DNA of 64,000 bases, taken from Blautia sp. (GTDB lineage Bacteria; Bacillota; Clostridia; Lachnospirales; Lachnospiraceae). Shown in pieces: positions 39,152 through 49,658 of the stretch (position 1 is its first letter; every line of letters starts with the position of its first letter). Location of the stretch: NCBI GenBank assembly GCA_026169535.1, contig JAPFCU010000016.1, forward strand, positions 59,448 through 123,447, written 5' to 3'. Under the pieces are notes generated by a model that had not been told where the DNA came from, searched no databases, and saw nothing but the letters and a program-made list of their open reading frames with translations. The position numbers and the translations under genes are program-made.

Positions 39152-39907
39152 CTATCGTAAGCTCAGCGTTCCATTGTCTGACACATTCACATCCACACCC
39201 CACGCACTTTTGATGGCATCCTGTGCATTATGAGTCTGGACTGCATCTACTTCCGCTTCCAGATTAAATTTGTACCCATCATATTCATATACTGTTGTAA
39301 TAATTTTATTTCCCGCCTCGTCTGCTGTAATCTTTTCGGTTACTTTGTCTGCAACAGAAGTATCGATCCTGAGAGTATCTGTAATGGCCGGTGTGCTTCC
39401 TCCCGCCGGAACAATTCCCGTGTAATAAAGAACTGTTCTTTCTGTTGTGGAAGCCTTCTCATCAATCACCCATCCGTTTCCTTCCAGTATATTCAGGTCG
39501 ATCAGCTTTGGCGAAAGGGTGGTATCTTTATTTCCTGCCGGATCCATCCAGCTTTTATAAAGGATCACTCTTACATAATTATCAATAGTGCCTGTGTTGC
39601 TGACTGTAAGAACCTCTTTATATTTTTTTCCCGGTTTCAGCTTCTCACCGTTCAGGCTATTCTCAAAAAGAGGCTCCTGTACTGTGTTCCACTGATCATT
39701 CTTATGATTATAATCTCTTTTAGCTACAACGCTACCGTTTTCCAGAAGGCTGACACCGATACTTGGTACTTCAACCTCCGCAGAATAATTTTCACTGTAA
39801 TAGGTCAGAGCCGCTCTGGTACTTCCAATGGTACTTCCGGCAAGAAGAACGGCAGATGCCGCAAGAAGAATAAACGGTTTTCTGGAAAAAAAGTTGTTCT
39901 TTTTCAT
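39152..39907 (-). CDS. SipW-cognate (TasA/camelysin-like) secreted protein
   Basis: Signal 'AASAVLLAGSTIGSTRAALTYYSENYSAEVEVPSIGVSLLENG'; 'LTVSNTGTIDNYVRVILYKSW'. Confidence 0.75.
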   Translation of the reverse strand: MKKNNFFSRKPFILLAASAVLLAGSTIGSTRAALTYYSENYSAEVEVPSIGVSLLENGSVVAKRDYNHKNDQWNTVQEPLFENSLNGEKLKPGKKYKEVLTVSNTGTIDNYVRVILYKSWMDPAGNKDTTLSPKLIDLNILEGNGWVIDEKASTTERTVLYYTGIVPAGGSTPAITDTLRIDTSVADKVTEKITADEAGNKIITTVYEYDGYKFNLEAEVDAVQTHNAQDAIKSAWGVDVNVSDNGTLSLR

Positions 39908-40437
39908 TATTCACCGCCCCCTTCTCCCTGATAGCTTTCTTCACTGGAATCCGCAATCCTTGTCCAGTCTGCATATGGATTGCCCTTCTCGTCATACAAA
40001 ACTGCTGTACATTCCTGGATCACAATAACATTAAAATCATCTTCGCTGTCCATGGTATCAATCTTTACACGGAAGGTTTCCGAAACGCCTCCCGGCGGAA
40101 TGATCTCACTGCAGTAATAATATCCGTCATCTCCCTGGCTCCAGGTTCCGGCTTCGTCCGGTGTAAACACCAGTCCCGGAGAATATTTATCTCCTGCAAA
40201 AACCTTAACTCTGACAAAACATTCATAATCTCCTGTATTTTTTACAGAGATTCTTTTTTCCATCCCTACCACTTCCTCCTGGGGAATCACGGTAGTTGAA
40301 CCAAGACTGATGGCAGCGCCTCCCGAGGTAGTTGCATAAGTGGTAAAATACGCCATTGCACTTCCCACAGACACGCCTGCTGTCAGGGTAAGGGCTGCCG
40401 CGGCCAGACAAAGCTTTTTATTAAAACTCTTTTTCAT
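39907..40437 (-). CDS. SipW-cognate (TasA/camelysin-like) secreted protein
   Basis: 'LTAGVSVGSAMAYFTTYATTSGGAAISLGS', 'RISVKNTGDYECFVRVKVFAG'. Confidence 0.78.
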   Translation of the reverse strand: MKKSFNKKLCLAAAALTLTAGVSVGSAMAYFTTYATTSGGAAISLGSTTVIPQEEVVGMEKRISVKNTGDYECFVRVKVFAGDKYSPGLVFTPDEAGTWSQGDDGYYYCSEIIPPGGVSETFRVKIDTMDSEDDFNVIVIQECTAVLYDEKGNPYADWTRIADSSEESYQGEGGGE

Positions 40438-40452
40438 TGCGTTTACCCTCCC

Positions 40453-41445
40453 TTAGTTCTGATCGGCTGAGCTGTCATCCTGCGGCTGCCAGTCCCAGAC
40501 TCCTTCGTCATTTGTAAAACGGTTGACAACACTTGCGCCGCCGTTTAACTGTCCGTTATATGCATTTCCAAAAGATACATGAACCGGGCTTCCCTCTGCC
40601 CCCTCTGTCAGGATCGTTACGGTCTGTGACGGTTCTGTGGTAAGCTGATAGCTGGCACCGCTGTAGACCTCAGTCACTGTTACCTGCGCTCCTGCCGGAA
40701 GCTGGTCAATGGTCAGGCTTCTGGTACCTGCACCGTCAAATACAAGAGAAACCACATTGCTGTAAAGGACCTCATGATCCTTTTCTGCTTCCACCTTAAA
40801 TATAAAAGTTGCAGGTCCTAATGTTGAATTATAAGAGGACAGCGTCTTGTTTATCACCAGGCTTCCCAGCAGAGATTCCTTTCCCGGCTTCAGTCCGGCT
40901 GTCACATCATATACCCACTCATCATTTCCATCTGTGGAATAATAGTTGTTCGGAAGAGAAAGAAGATAAGGTGTAAACTTATATTCATATTCCTGAGAAC
41001 GGATGGCATCTGCTTCTACCAGATACATTCCCACAGCAAGCCCTTCCATTTTTCCGGCTCCGTTTTCCAGAATTTCCTCTGAAACTGGTTCTGCCTGAAG
41101 CGTCTTTACTGTCTCTGATGCTTTTTTTGCCATAGACTCCCAGTCGGCAGCTGTAGTTTCACTGTTCACTTTTTCCAAGCCCAGCTCCTGATATCCCTCC
41201 AAAGCTGTATAATCCCCAGAAGAATCCACTTCTGCCACTTTGTACAGTTTCACAGAAACCGGCAGACTTTTCAGCTCAGCAAACTCTTCTTCTATATCAC
41301 CGTCCAGCACAAATGAAACCGAACACACTCTGTCCATTTCAATTCCCGAAGCTGCCTGTACTGTCGAACAGATCATCCTGGACAATATAAACGTCAGAGC
41401 CAGAAGCCATGCATGTCCTTTTTTTATTTTTCCTGCAATCTTCAC
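40453..41445 (-). CDS. Pilin-like secreted protein with Cna_B-like domain, no cell-wall sorting signal
   Basis: Signal peptide; 'PVSVKLYKVAEVDSSGDY', 'GSLVINKTLSSYNSTLGPATFIFKVE', 'AQVTVTEVYSGASYQL'; ends '..DWQPQDDSSADQN'. Confidence 0.7.
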   Translation of the reverse strand: MKIAGKIKKGHAWLLALTFILSRMICSTVQAASGIEMDRVCSVSFVLDGDIEEEFAELKSLPVSVKLYKVAEVDSSGDYTALEGYQELGLEKVNSETTAADWESMAKKASETVKTLQAEPVSEEILENGAGKMEGLAVGMYLVEADAIRSQEYEYKFTPYLLSLPNNYYSTDGNDEWVYDVTAGLKPGKESLLGSLVINKTLSSYNSTLGPATFIFKVEAEKDHEVLYSNVVSLVFDGAGTRSLTIDQLPAGAQVTVTEVYSGASYQLTTEPSQTVTILTEGAEGSPVHVSFGNAYNGQLNGGASVVNRFTNDEGVWDWQPQDDSSADQN

Positions 41446-41484
41446 GTCTTACCCTCCTCCGAAACTTTATTTCACCTGTTTAAA

Positions 41485-42360
41485 TCACTTTTTGTTTCTG
41501 TCTTTTCTTTTAAAGAAAAATCTCATCATCAAAATAATAAGTAATGTAACGGATAATCCAAGTATCAAATACAGCATATAATAATTCTGGACTGATTTCA
41601 ACATGGAATCTACAGCTGTTGTCTCTGCTTCTTCCTCTCCATTATACGGAACTCTGGTTCCTCTGACCAGAAGTCTGTGACTGTTGACGCCATAAGGCGT
41701 ACAGGTAAAAAGCGTCACCTGATCCCTGCCCTCCTCAATCTGAAGAGCCTGATCCAGAGTTTCTCGGTCATCCTTATCTACCATATCCAGAATTTCATCC
41801 ACCTGATATGCCAGAATCTCATCCAGCACATGAAGATAAAACATATCTCCCTTTTTCATCTGGTCGATATCCGTAAAAAGCCGTGCACTTGGAAGTCCTC
41901 TGTGAGCTGCCAGAACACAATGCGTACTTTCGCCGCCTATAGGAAGCTTGGTTCCGTTCAGGTGCCCAACTCCGGTCTGAAGCACATCGTCTGCAGTTCC
42001 ATGATAAACTGCCAGCTTAATATTGATCTTCGGAATAGAAAGATAACCCATTACACCATCTCCGGCTACATTGAGCACCTTCCAGTATTCTGTAGTCCGG
42101 ATATCTTTTTCATCCTCCCCAAAAGCATCTCCATAAAGATTATTGTGCGTTAAAGTGGAGTTAAAAGCTTCTGCTTTTTTCCACTGGTCTGTAAAGTTTT
42201 CCTCCGTCAGATCTGAAACCTGATTTTCATAGCTTGAAATCAGCTGATTCTGTCTGTATGTATTCCACTGATCGGAAACTGTAGGATAAATCAGGATTCC
42301 AAATCCTATAAGAAACAGAATACCGAACAGGATATTTGCAATCTTACGCTTCATGTCCAC
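41485..42360 (-). CDS. Class C sortase
   Basis: 'VLAAHRGLPSARLFTDIDQMKKGDMFYLHVL', catalytic 'VTLFTCTPYGVNSHRLLVRGTRVPY', C-terminal TM. Confidence 0.93.
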   Translation of the reverse strand: MDMKRKIANILFGILFLIGFGILIYPTVSDQWNTYRQNQLISSYENQVSDLTEENFTDQWKKAEAFNSTLTHNNLYGDAFGEDEKDIRTTEYWKVLNVAGDGVMGYLSIPKINIKLAVYHGTADDVLQTGVGHLNGTKLPIGGESTHCVLAAHRGLPSARLFTDIDQMKKGDMFYLHVLDEILAYQVDEILDMVDKDDRETLDQALQIEEGRDQVTLFTCTPYGVNSHRLLVRGTRVPYNGEEEAETTAVDSMLKSVQNYYMLYLILGLSVTLLIILMMRFFFKRKDRNKK

Positions 42361-42366
42361 TCCTTT

Positions 42367-43245
42367 TCACTGCTCTCTCTTATGTTTCTTCTGATTTCTT
42401 CTTTTTTTCTCATGAAGATAAAGAAGGAATATAAACAATGCGGTCACTGACAGACCTACCACTACCCACAAAAGATAGCTTGTATGAAGACTGGTTCCGG
42501 TGATCAGCGATTTCGGTGTATCCTCCATAACTTCCTCTTCATATGGTACTCTGTGCCCTCTTACCAAAAGCCTGTGACTGTTGACGCCATAAGGAGTGCA
42601 GGTAAGAAGCGTTACCAGATCTTTTCCTTCTTCCACTTCCAGATCCTTTGTATCATCCGGCTCTACGACCGAAATTTTGTCTACTTCATAGCAGAGAATA
42701 TCATCTAATATGTACAGGAGGAAATGATCTCCCTCTTTCAGTTTATCAAGATCTGTAAATAACGCCGCACTTGGAAGTCCTCTGTGGGCAGAAATAACAG
42801 AATGTGTGCTTTCGCCGCCTGCAGGAAGGGAGCTTCCCTCCAGATGCCCGGCTGCTTTTTCCAGAACCTCATCCTTTACCGTATGGTAAACAGGAATCTT
42901 AATGTCAATTTTAGGAATTGCCACATATCCCATCATTCCGTCTCCATTCAGGTTCAGACAGGACATATATTTCTCATCCGGCTCCTCTGATGCTGCTGCA
43001 ATGGCAAAGGAATCCGGCAGGATACTTGGAAGAAGTTCTTCATTATATGCCCTCGCTGCATCCCACTGAGCTGTATAGTCAATTTCTCCTGCTTCTGCTT
43101 TCTCAGCAACCTGAGAGTCATAGCTGCTGATCAGCTGCTCCTGACGGTAGGTATTCCACTCATTGGAAACTAATGGATACAGCAGCAAGGACAATCCGGC
43201 TAAAAACATTATGCAAATCATTATTTTAGATATTATTTTTTTCAT
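42367..43245 (-). CDS. Class C sortase (tandem paralogue)
   Basis: 'VISAHRGLPSAALFTDLDKLKEGDHFLLYIL', 'VTLLTCTPYGVNSHRLLVRGHRVPY'. Confidence 0.93.
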   Translation of the reverse strand: MKKIISKIMICIMFLAGLSLLLYPLVSNEWNTYRQEQLISSYDSQVAEKAEAGEIDYTAQWDAARAYNEELLPSILPDSFAIAAASEEPDEKYMSCLNLNGDGMMGYVAIPKIDIKIPVYHTVKDEVLEKAAGHLEGSSLPAGGESTHSVISAHRGLPSAALFTDLDKLKEGDHFLLYILDDILCYEVDKISVVEPDDTKDLEVEEGKDLVTLLTCTPYGVNSHRLLVRGHRVPYEEEVMEDTPKSLITGTSLHTSYLLWVVVGLSVTALFIFLLYLHEKKRRNQKKHKREQ

Positions 43246-43360
43246 CCGGACTCTCCTTATTGCTGTATTTTTATTTTGTATAAAATGCCAGGGCGGGCGG
43301 GCCGCCCCGGCATTTCTATGTTTGCTTAAACTTTAATTTTTATGTTCTTGTACATATAAA

Positions 43361-44731
43361 TCAGTTTTCCTCTTTTTTGCGTGTGGAGAAGTACAGACCA
43401 GCTGCAGCAACCATGATCACACAACCGCCGATTGTGAAGATTGTTGTACCGATACCACCTGTGGATGGTAAGGAGGAAAGTTTGGTATCAAATACCTTTC
43501 CATATGCAACTGTATTTTTATCGTCTTTGACAACTTCTACAGTCTCACCGTCTTCATTTACAGTATAACCATCCGGAGCCACAGTCTCTTTAAAATGATA
43601 TTTGCCATCTCCCAAACCTTCAATTTTTACGGTTCCGCCCTCTACAGTTTCAATTTCTGTTACTTTATTTTTATCTTCTTCAAGCGCCGGTGTATAAATA
43701 CCATCTTCCTTCATTACAAATTCAAGCGGATTCTCTCCTACAGTTTCGCTTCCATCTTCACCAACTGTAACCGGATATACTTCGAATTTAGCACCTGCTA
43801 ATTTAGCATTGTCCTCTAAAGTATTATTATTATCATCTGAAGCATATTTTGTAAGGATAATATCACCTGTGTGACCCTGCACAGTACTGTCAGCAGTACT
43901 TCCTGAAGAATTCGCTGTATTGGAATATCCATCTTCAGAAGTAACAATTGCCTTATACTTTACTACAACCTTTTTACCTGCATTTTTATTATTCTCTTGA
44001 ATCTGATCTGTTAAATTGATTGTATATGTCCCATCACTTTCGGTAAAGCTCTTACCTTCAACAGAAACTCCACCAATTGTTACGGATTCTACAGAAGTAA
44101 TCTTCATTCCTGTAGGTGTATCATAAATCTCAAATGATTTATCTGCCGCCTTCTCATCAAAGTATGGGAATGTTGTCTCAATCTCAAATGTTACAGTCTC
44201 ACCTTTTCCTACAAAGTTGTCTCCCTCTATTTCTTTTTTGTTAAGATCTACTGTAGCTGATTTTGCTGTAACTGCTGCATCTTTTACAGCAATATAAGTC
44301 TGTGTATTGTCATATGTATTCGCAACCATAGGGTTGTAAGTTGTATTCGCTGCTGCAGCACGGATTACATAAACACCGATTGGCATATCATTAAATTCTA
44401 CAGATGTTTTACCATTAGACCTCACTGTATGAGTTGTTGCCTGAGCTTCTGCTGCTTCTGTTAATCCTGCTGCATTAATTATTTCATAATTATCATTAAT
44501 AAACCCTTGTGCCCAGTCAGCTACTACCCAGTTGTTTCTCTCTTTATCAATGCTGACTGCCTGGTACAACCACAGCTCTGTATCCACGCCTTCTCCAAGA
44601 CCCTGAACAGTAATTGTACTTGTCAGATTTTCCTGATTTACTTCTGCGTATGTGCTTACTGCTGTTGCTGCTGTTGTTCCTGAAAGAACTGCTGCTGTCA
44701 TTAAAACTGCTAATAATTTTTTCGCTTTCAT
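43361..44731 (-). CDS. SpaA-type isopeptide-forming major pilin (backbone)
   Basis: E-box 'YHFKETVAPDGYTVNEDG', sorting signal 'LSSLPSTGGIGTTIFTIGGCVIMVAAAGLYFSTRKKEEN'. Confidence 0.92.
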   Translation of the reverse strand: MKAKKLLAVLMTAAVLSGTTAATAVSTYAEVNQENLTSTITVQGLGEGVDTELWLYQAVSIDKERNNWVVADWAQGFINDNYEIINAAGLTEAAEAQATTHTVRSNGKTSVEFNDMPIGVYVIRAAAANTTYNPMVANTYDNTQTYIAVKDAAVTAKSATVDLNKKEIEGDNFVGKGETVTFEIETTFPYFDEKAADKSFEIYDTPTGMKITSVESVTIGGVSVEGKSFTESDGTYTINLTDQIQENNKNAGKKVVVKYKAIVTSEDGYSNTANSSGSTADSTVQGHTGDIILTKYASDDNNNTLEDNAKLAGAKFEVYPVTVGEDGSETVGENPLEFVMKEDGIYTPALEEDKNKVTEIETVEGGTVKIEGLGDGKYHFKETVAPDGYTVNEDGETVEVVKDDKNTVAYGKVFDTKLSSLPSTGGIGTTIFTIGGCVIMVAAAGLYFSTRKKEEN

Positions 44732-44852
44732 AAATTTTTCTCCTTTTCTTTTTCAGGGTGCGTACCCAGTTTCTTTGCATATCCTGCATGATTTTGATTT
44801 TACTGCTCCACCATTCCTGCGGTAGGGGCCACAAAAATAGTATTTTTACAGC

Positions 44853-47800
44853 TTAACTGTTTCGCACCCCCTTGCATTTCATTTTATATAAGATAAACAT
44901 CGCTGCCATCATAAGGGCAACTCCGCCAATCATATATACATAGATTCCATTTCCGCCGGTAGAAGGAAGATCGTAAAGTGGGGTATTTGTGAAATAGAAA
45001 GTTATTATTCCATCTCTCTGTTCAGAATCCAACCGGACATTATCGTAAGTGATTTTTGGTAATTCACCAGTCAAATCTACAATCCAGTTCTTTTCACTTA
45101 TCAGATATCCTGACGGTGCCTTACTTTCTGTTACAGTATATATTTTACCGCCTGGAAGATTTTCCATTTCCTGATCTGAACCGTCTTTCCATTTCACAAT
45201 TCCGTTGCTGTCGGAAGTTCCTGTATAGATAATCCCGTCGTCAGTAGATGCTGTAAATATTGCTCCCTGCAGACTCAGTCTATCTCCACCTACTGCATTG
45301 CTTTCACTGATTTTAATTATTTGCCATGGAGCAGTATTTGTAATTGTCCAGTGCCTGCTGCTGTCCTGTTCTTCTTCATATTCAACAACATATTTTGTAT
45401 CACCAAACATCACCGCTGCGTGTTCATCTATACCAGTATATCCGCTTCCATCAATGGTAAAATCTCCTGATCCATCTGTTTTCTGCAGTTCTCTTACAAC
45501 ATACTGTTCAGAGGTTCCACTCATACCTGTAAAAGTGTGTTTCCATTCATTCTCAGCACTCAGAAGAATATACTTGTCTTTTACTGGTATAAGACGCTCT
45601 TGCTCTAACTGGTATAATCCAACATATACCCCATTAATCCCAGAGGGCACTGATGGTTTCCAGATCTTCTCAACAGAAACCGTTGCTTTGTAACTATTGG
45701 TAATAATTACTTTTGCATGCTTCTTTAACTGAATTTCACCTTCATTTCCATCTTTATAAGAATCCGGATTATCTTTATCCTCTGATACCTGGTATATTGG
45801 CTGCTCATATTTATCGATATCCAATTCTATTTCCTTCACTCTAAATTGTGTTTCTGACAGGATATTATAAATATTCGCTACCTCATTTTGCTTCAGCTTA
45901 ATACGTCCATCTGTTGTTTCTTTACGTGTACCAGTTAAGTTGTCACCTGCAAAGACTGTATATGGTCCGCTGTAGGGGTGTAATTCCCCATCTTCTTTTT
46001 CAAGTTCTACTAAAATCTCAAACTCTTCTTCCGATGTCTGCCCGGCTGACATCTTCTTTTCAACTTGAAGTGTTCTCAGATTTTTGGCATTACATGAATT
46101 GGTAAATTCTACTGAAGGTCTGTTTTCAACAGTATCTTTGGTGGATTGTGCACTATAATATGTCCTATCCTCTTTGTCTCCATACTTATCAGTGACTAAG
46201 GTGCCATTAACCTCTACATAATCAAATTTGTCTGAGTCTACCTCAACCTCTTTTACATAATATTTCAGGTTGGCAGGTATCTTATTAAAGACCGCTGTCT
46301 CTTTCGGTTTCAAATAAAATATTCCCTGATCATTCATAGTCAGATCATCTGTTGAACCGTCTGTCTTTTTCAGCTTTGCCTCGTATTTCTGCAAATCATC
46401 TGATGTTACCTTTTCATAACGCCCTGTACCTTGCCCGTTTGTATTTGCCGTTTCTACATACAGCTCAAACCCAAATCGTACATCTCCATATAATACTGGA
46501 TCTGTTTCCTGTTCAAGCTGCTTTGTAACCTGAATCTGACCATCTGGAATTGTCTGAAGATTAAACTTTACGTGGAGATTAGATGCACCTGCTCCTCGTT
46601 CCATATAAAACATTTTAAAATTATGTTTTGTGTAATCTTTAAACGTATTTCCCTCAAAATCCCTTGTTGACTTTTCAGCATCACTGAATCTCTTTTTAAT
46701 AGTTGTTTTGTGAAGTTGTGCTGTATTTCCTGTCGTACAGTCATACCATCCAATTTCTCCGGTACTGAAATCAATGTATCCAGAATGTGCATCATGGATA
46801 CCTCCAATATCCAGAACCAGTACATCATCAATAAATACCCAAAGGTCATCATCACCATTAAATTCATATCGCATAGGAGATTCGCTACCCTTGTGCAGTG
46901 CCATACCGTCTTTCGGCTGAAGAAAATTCGCTGCCAAATACATACCAAAGTAAAAATCGTCATTACCCTGTGTCTTATACAGCCGATCGTTATATCCTGA
47001 TGCCCCAGAATTTAATTTCTGACCATATTCATCATAAAGATTCTTGTTGGTAGAAAATTTTCCCGCCTGTATACGATTGTACGGCATAAAATTTCCTCTT
47101 TGGAAGTAATATCTTGTTTCATTCGATGGTGTACCTTTTGCATCATATACAGTAAAACTGTTCTTGTCTCCCAAATACGCATAATTATCAAAACTACTGT
47201 ATTCATAATATCCTGTGCGATCATATACATCTTTCAGGAAAAGATGATTGACTGTTCTTCCTTCTGAAAAGAGACTGGACAGGGACATCCCACCTTTAGT
47301 AACAGGATAGCCGTTCCATAAAGTTTTTTTCAGAAGATCATATTTAATACTACCGTCTCCATAACCGCCGCCTATATCAATACCATTAGCCGCAGAGTTA
47401 TAATTAATCATCCTCATGGTAATACCTGTTTCAATACCATTGTTGATGCTATGATCAACTGTAGCAACAGTAGGTAATGCGTCTTTTCCATATACCATAT
47501 AAACTTCAACTTTTTCTTGCGACTTCTCTACGTCCTTACAGTTATCCCATCTTCCATTTATATAAAACAGCCACGGATTATCCCATTTTTTATTGTAGCT
47601 TATATTCGTTGCTATTGTGCCCTTGTAGCTACCTATATGCGCATCCATAAAACAAAGGTCATCTTTATTATACTTTTCTCCAATAGCCTGGAGGCTTTTC
47701 AAGCTTCCATCTGCATTAGCAAGGTTTCCATTCTCAGTATTTATATTAATAGATTGGTTCTTAACGCCTAAAGATTTTGAAATATCCTTCCCATTCTCAT

Positions 47801-49658
47801 CAACAAAATTCAATTTTACTTTAGGCCTATTGTACCAGTTTCCATTTTGTGTCCAGATAATGGTGTAAACAGAAAAACTGGTAGTATTAAACTCTGCACT
47901 CTGGATCTCTGCGTTTTCTGTTGTCTGTACAGCCGCAGCCGCGCTTTCCTCTGCCGTCATGTCTACTACATTCTGTACTGCACCGGTCTCATCCTCTTCC
48001 AGATGAAGTACAGATACCTCTGTGGTCTCGGCTTTTTCTTCTGTAACTGTTTCCGGAATCGCTGCCTGCTTGTAGTTCATAGAAACCTTCACTTCGCCAT
48101 TTGGTTCCACCTTGTTTCCTTCCGCATCAAGGAATGAAATATCATATGCCAGAAATCCGACAACCTTTTTTTCCTCTTCAGCTACCTTCTGCTCTACATG
48201 CTGTGCAACCTCTTCATACTGTTCTTGAGTTTCTGCATTCTCAGCAGTGATCGGTTTCACACTTAGGGATGCTCCGTCAGGAATGATTCCTTCTTCTGAA
48301 GCACTTACAGATACGGTGATCTTTTCATCTTCATAAGTAAGCTCATTGACCATCCCCGGCTCTTCTGTCAGATCCACAGTCTCATCATCCGTCGCCTCAA
48401 GAGAATCATCCACAACCTTTGCAAAATCACTTCTCACATAAAGTTCTGCAGTCTCTCCTGTTTCCGGATATGTATACTGGATTTTATACCACAGAACTTC
48501 TTCCATCTGCACATTTTCCAGAAACGGGAATCGTTCACCCATAAAAGCAGTTGCTATTACATTCTCTGCTTCCTCATCTGGTTCTGTACGAAGGTTCACC
48601 TCGTCTGAGATAATTTCAATCTCTGATACTGTTTCCAGAGCAGGTTCCTCTGTTTCCGGTTCTTCTGGTACCGGCTCTTCCGGGATTGGAGTGATTTCTT
48701 CCGGAACCGGTGCCGGTTCTGCCGGAATCTCCTCTTCCGGTTTCACTTCTTCTGTATAGCATCCGTAGATGGTAGATTTTCTTCCTTCAAAGATAATCTT
48801 ATCTGTAATGCCGTCCTCTCTGAATGTAATTTCAGAAAGGTCATAATCTTCAATATTCTCTGTGCTCTGTCCTGATGCCTGAAGGCTTTCCAGAACTTCT
48901 GCCCTCTGAGGAATTTCTTTCAGTTCATCTTTGTCCCCTTCCACAGAAGGATCTGCCGGATCAAAGTAAAATACATTTGCTTTCTTAGTATCTGTAACCG
49001 TCAGTCCGCTGCCCTCGATTGTGATTTCAACAGGCTTCAGAGATTCTGCTTTTTCTCCGTTCACTTTGAACTGCACATTAAAAAAAACATATGAGCCAAG
49101 CTGCATCCCTTCCAGAATATTTTCATTCATCATGGATTTCAGATATTTTTCTGAATCTGCATCCAGATAGGAAACTTCCATTGTAATGGAAGAAGTCTCT
49201 GCTGCAAAGGCACCTGCCGGAAGCTTCGCGGTAACTCTCTGTACCACATTGCCGGCCTCATCCACAAATTCCTGTTTCAGTTCCGTCTCTTCTGAAAGAA
49301 TCTGTGCATCAGCCACTGAATCTGACATTCCGTCTCCAAAATCAGCGAAATTTTCCTCTTCTGCAGGAATCTCATCTGCAGGTGCTTCCGGTACAGCTTC
49401 TTCTGAAGGAGTTTCTTCCGGTACCTCCGGAGCAGGTTCTGCAGGTGTTTCCGGATCCACAGGAGCTTCTGTTTCTGTAAATGCCTCCCCTGCAGACTCT
49501 GTTTCTGTGACCACCATCGGCTCCGAACTGAATTCCTCGGAAGCTTCCGGGATATCTACAAAAATCTCTTCGCCTGCCAAAGCTGAGATACTGCTGCTCA
49601 ATACCATTACCATGCAAAGTACAGCCGCTATTATTCTTTTCTTTCTATTACTTTTCAT
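44853..49658 (-). CDS. Very large pilus tip adhesin with SH3b-like, fibro-slime/PA14-like and Cna_B domains; LPSTG anchor
   Basis: 'DDLWVFIDDVLVLDIGGIHDAHSGYIDFSTGEIGW', 'VNLRTEPDEEAENVIATAFMG', E-box 'KIYTVTESKAPSGYLI', 'YDLPSTGGNGIYVYMIGG'. ATG at 49658 has a good RBS. Confidence 0.88.
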   Translation of the reverse strand: MKSNRKKRIIAAVLCMVMVLSSSISALAGEEIFVDIPEASEEFSSEPMVVTETESAGEAFTETEAPVDPETPAEPAPEVPEETPSEEAVPEAPADEIPAEEENFADFGDGMSDSVADAQILSEETELKQEFVDEAGNVVQRVTAKLPAGAFAAETSSITMEVSYLDADSEKYLKSMMNENILEGMQLGSYVFFNVQFKVNGEKAESLKPVEITIEGSGLTVTDTKKANVFYFDPADPSVEGDKDELKEIPQRAEVLESLQASGQSTENIEDYDLSEITFREDGITDKIIFEGRKSTIYGCYTEEVKPEEEIPAEPAPVPEEITPIPEEPVPEEPETEEPALETVSEIEIISDEVNLRTEPDEEAENVIATAFMGERFPFLENVQMEEVLWYKIQYTYPETGETAELYVRSDFAKVVDDSLEATDDETVDLTEEPGMVNELTYEDEKITVSVSASEEGIIPDGASLSVKPITAENAETQEQYEEVAQHVEQKVAEEEKKVVGFLAYDISFLDAEGNKVEPNGEVKVSMNYKQAAIPETVTEEKAETTEVSVLHLEEDETGAVQNVVDMTAEESAAAAVQTTENAEIQSAEFNTTSFSVYTIIWTQNGNWYNRPKVKLNFVDENGKDISKSLGVKNQSININTENGNLANADGSLKSLQAIGEKYNKDDLCFMDAHIGSYKGTIATNISYNKKWDNPWLFYINGRWDNCKDVEKSQEKVEVYMVYGKDALPTVATVDHSINNGIETGITMRMINYNSAANGIDIGGGYGDGSIKYDLLKKTLWNGYPVTKGGMSLSSLFSEGRTVNHLFLKDVYDRTGYYEYSSFDNYAYLGDKNSFTVYDAKGTPSNETRYYFQRGNFMPYNRIQAGKFSTNKNLYDEYGQKLNSGASGYNDRLYKTQGNDDFYFGMYLAANFLQPKDGMALHKGSESPMRYEFNGDDDLWVFIDDVLVLDIGGIHDAHSGYIDFSTGEIGWYDCTTGNTAQLHKTTIKKRFSDAEKSTRDFEGNTFKDYTKHNFKMFYMERGAGASNLHVKFNLQTIPDGQIQVTKQLEQETDPVLYGDVRFGFELYVETANTNGQGTGRYEKVTSDDLQKYEAKLKKTDGSTDDLTMNDQGIFYLKPKETAVFNKIPANLKYYVKEVEVDSDKFDYVEVNGTLVTDKYGDKEDRTYYSAQSTKDTVENRPSVEFTNSCNAKNLRTLQVEKKMSAGQTSEEEFEILVELEKEDGELHPYSGPYTVFAGDNLTGTRKETTDGRIKLKQNEVANIYNILSETQFRVKEIELDIDKYEQPIYQVSEDKDNPDSYKDGNEGEIQLKKHAKVIITNSYKATVSVEKIWKPSVPSGINGVYVGLYQLEQERLIPVKDKYILLSAENEWKHTFTGMSGTSEQYVVRELQKTDGSGDFTIDGSGYTGIDEHAAVMFGDTKYVVEYEEEQDSSRHWTITNTAPWQIIKISESNAVGGDRLSLQGAIFTASTDDGIIYTGTSDSNGIVKWKDGSDQEMENLPGGKIYTVTESKAPSGYLISEKNWIVDLTGELPKITYDNVRLDSEQRDGIITFYFTNTPLYDLPSTGGNGIYVYMIGGVALMMAAMFILYKMKCKGVRNS

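Noticed and set aside
44731-44853. Possible c-di-GMP-I (GEMM) riboswitch between tip and backbone pilin genes ('GGATATGCAAAGAAACTGGGTACG')
   Set aside because: Only a loose match to the GCAAAG..GGGT block; the first conserved GGCAAACC strand and clear P1 pairing are not seen. An Infernal RF01051 search would decide.
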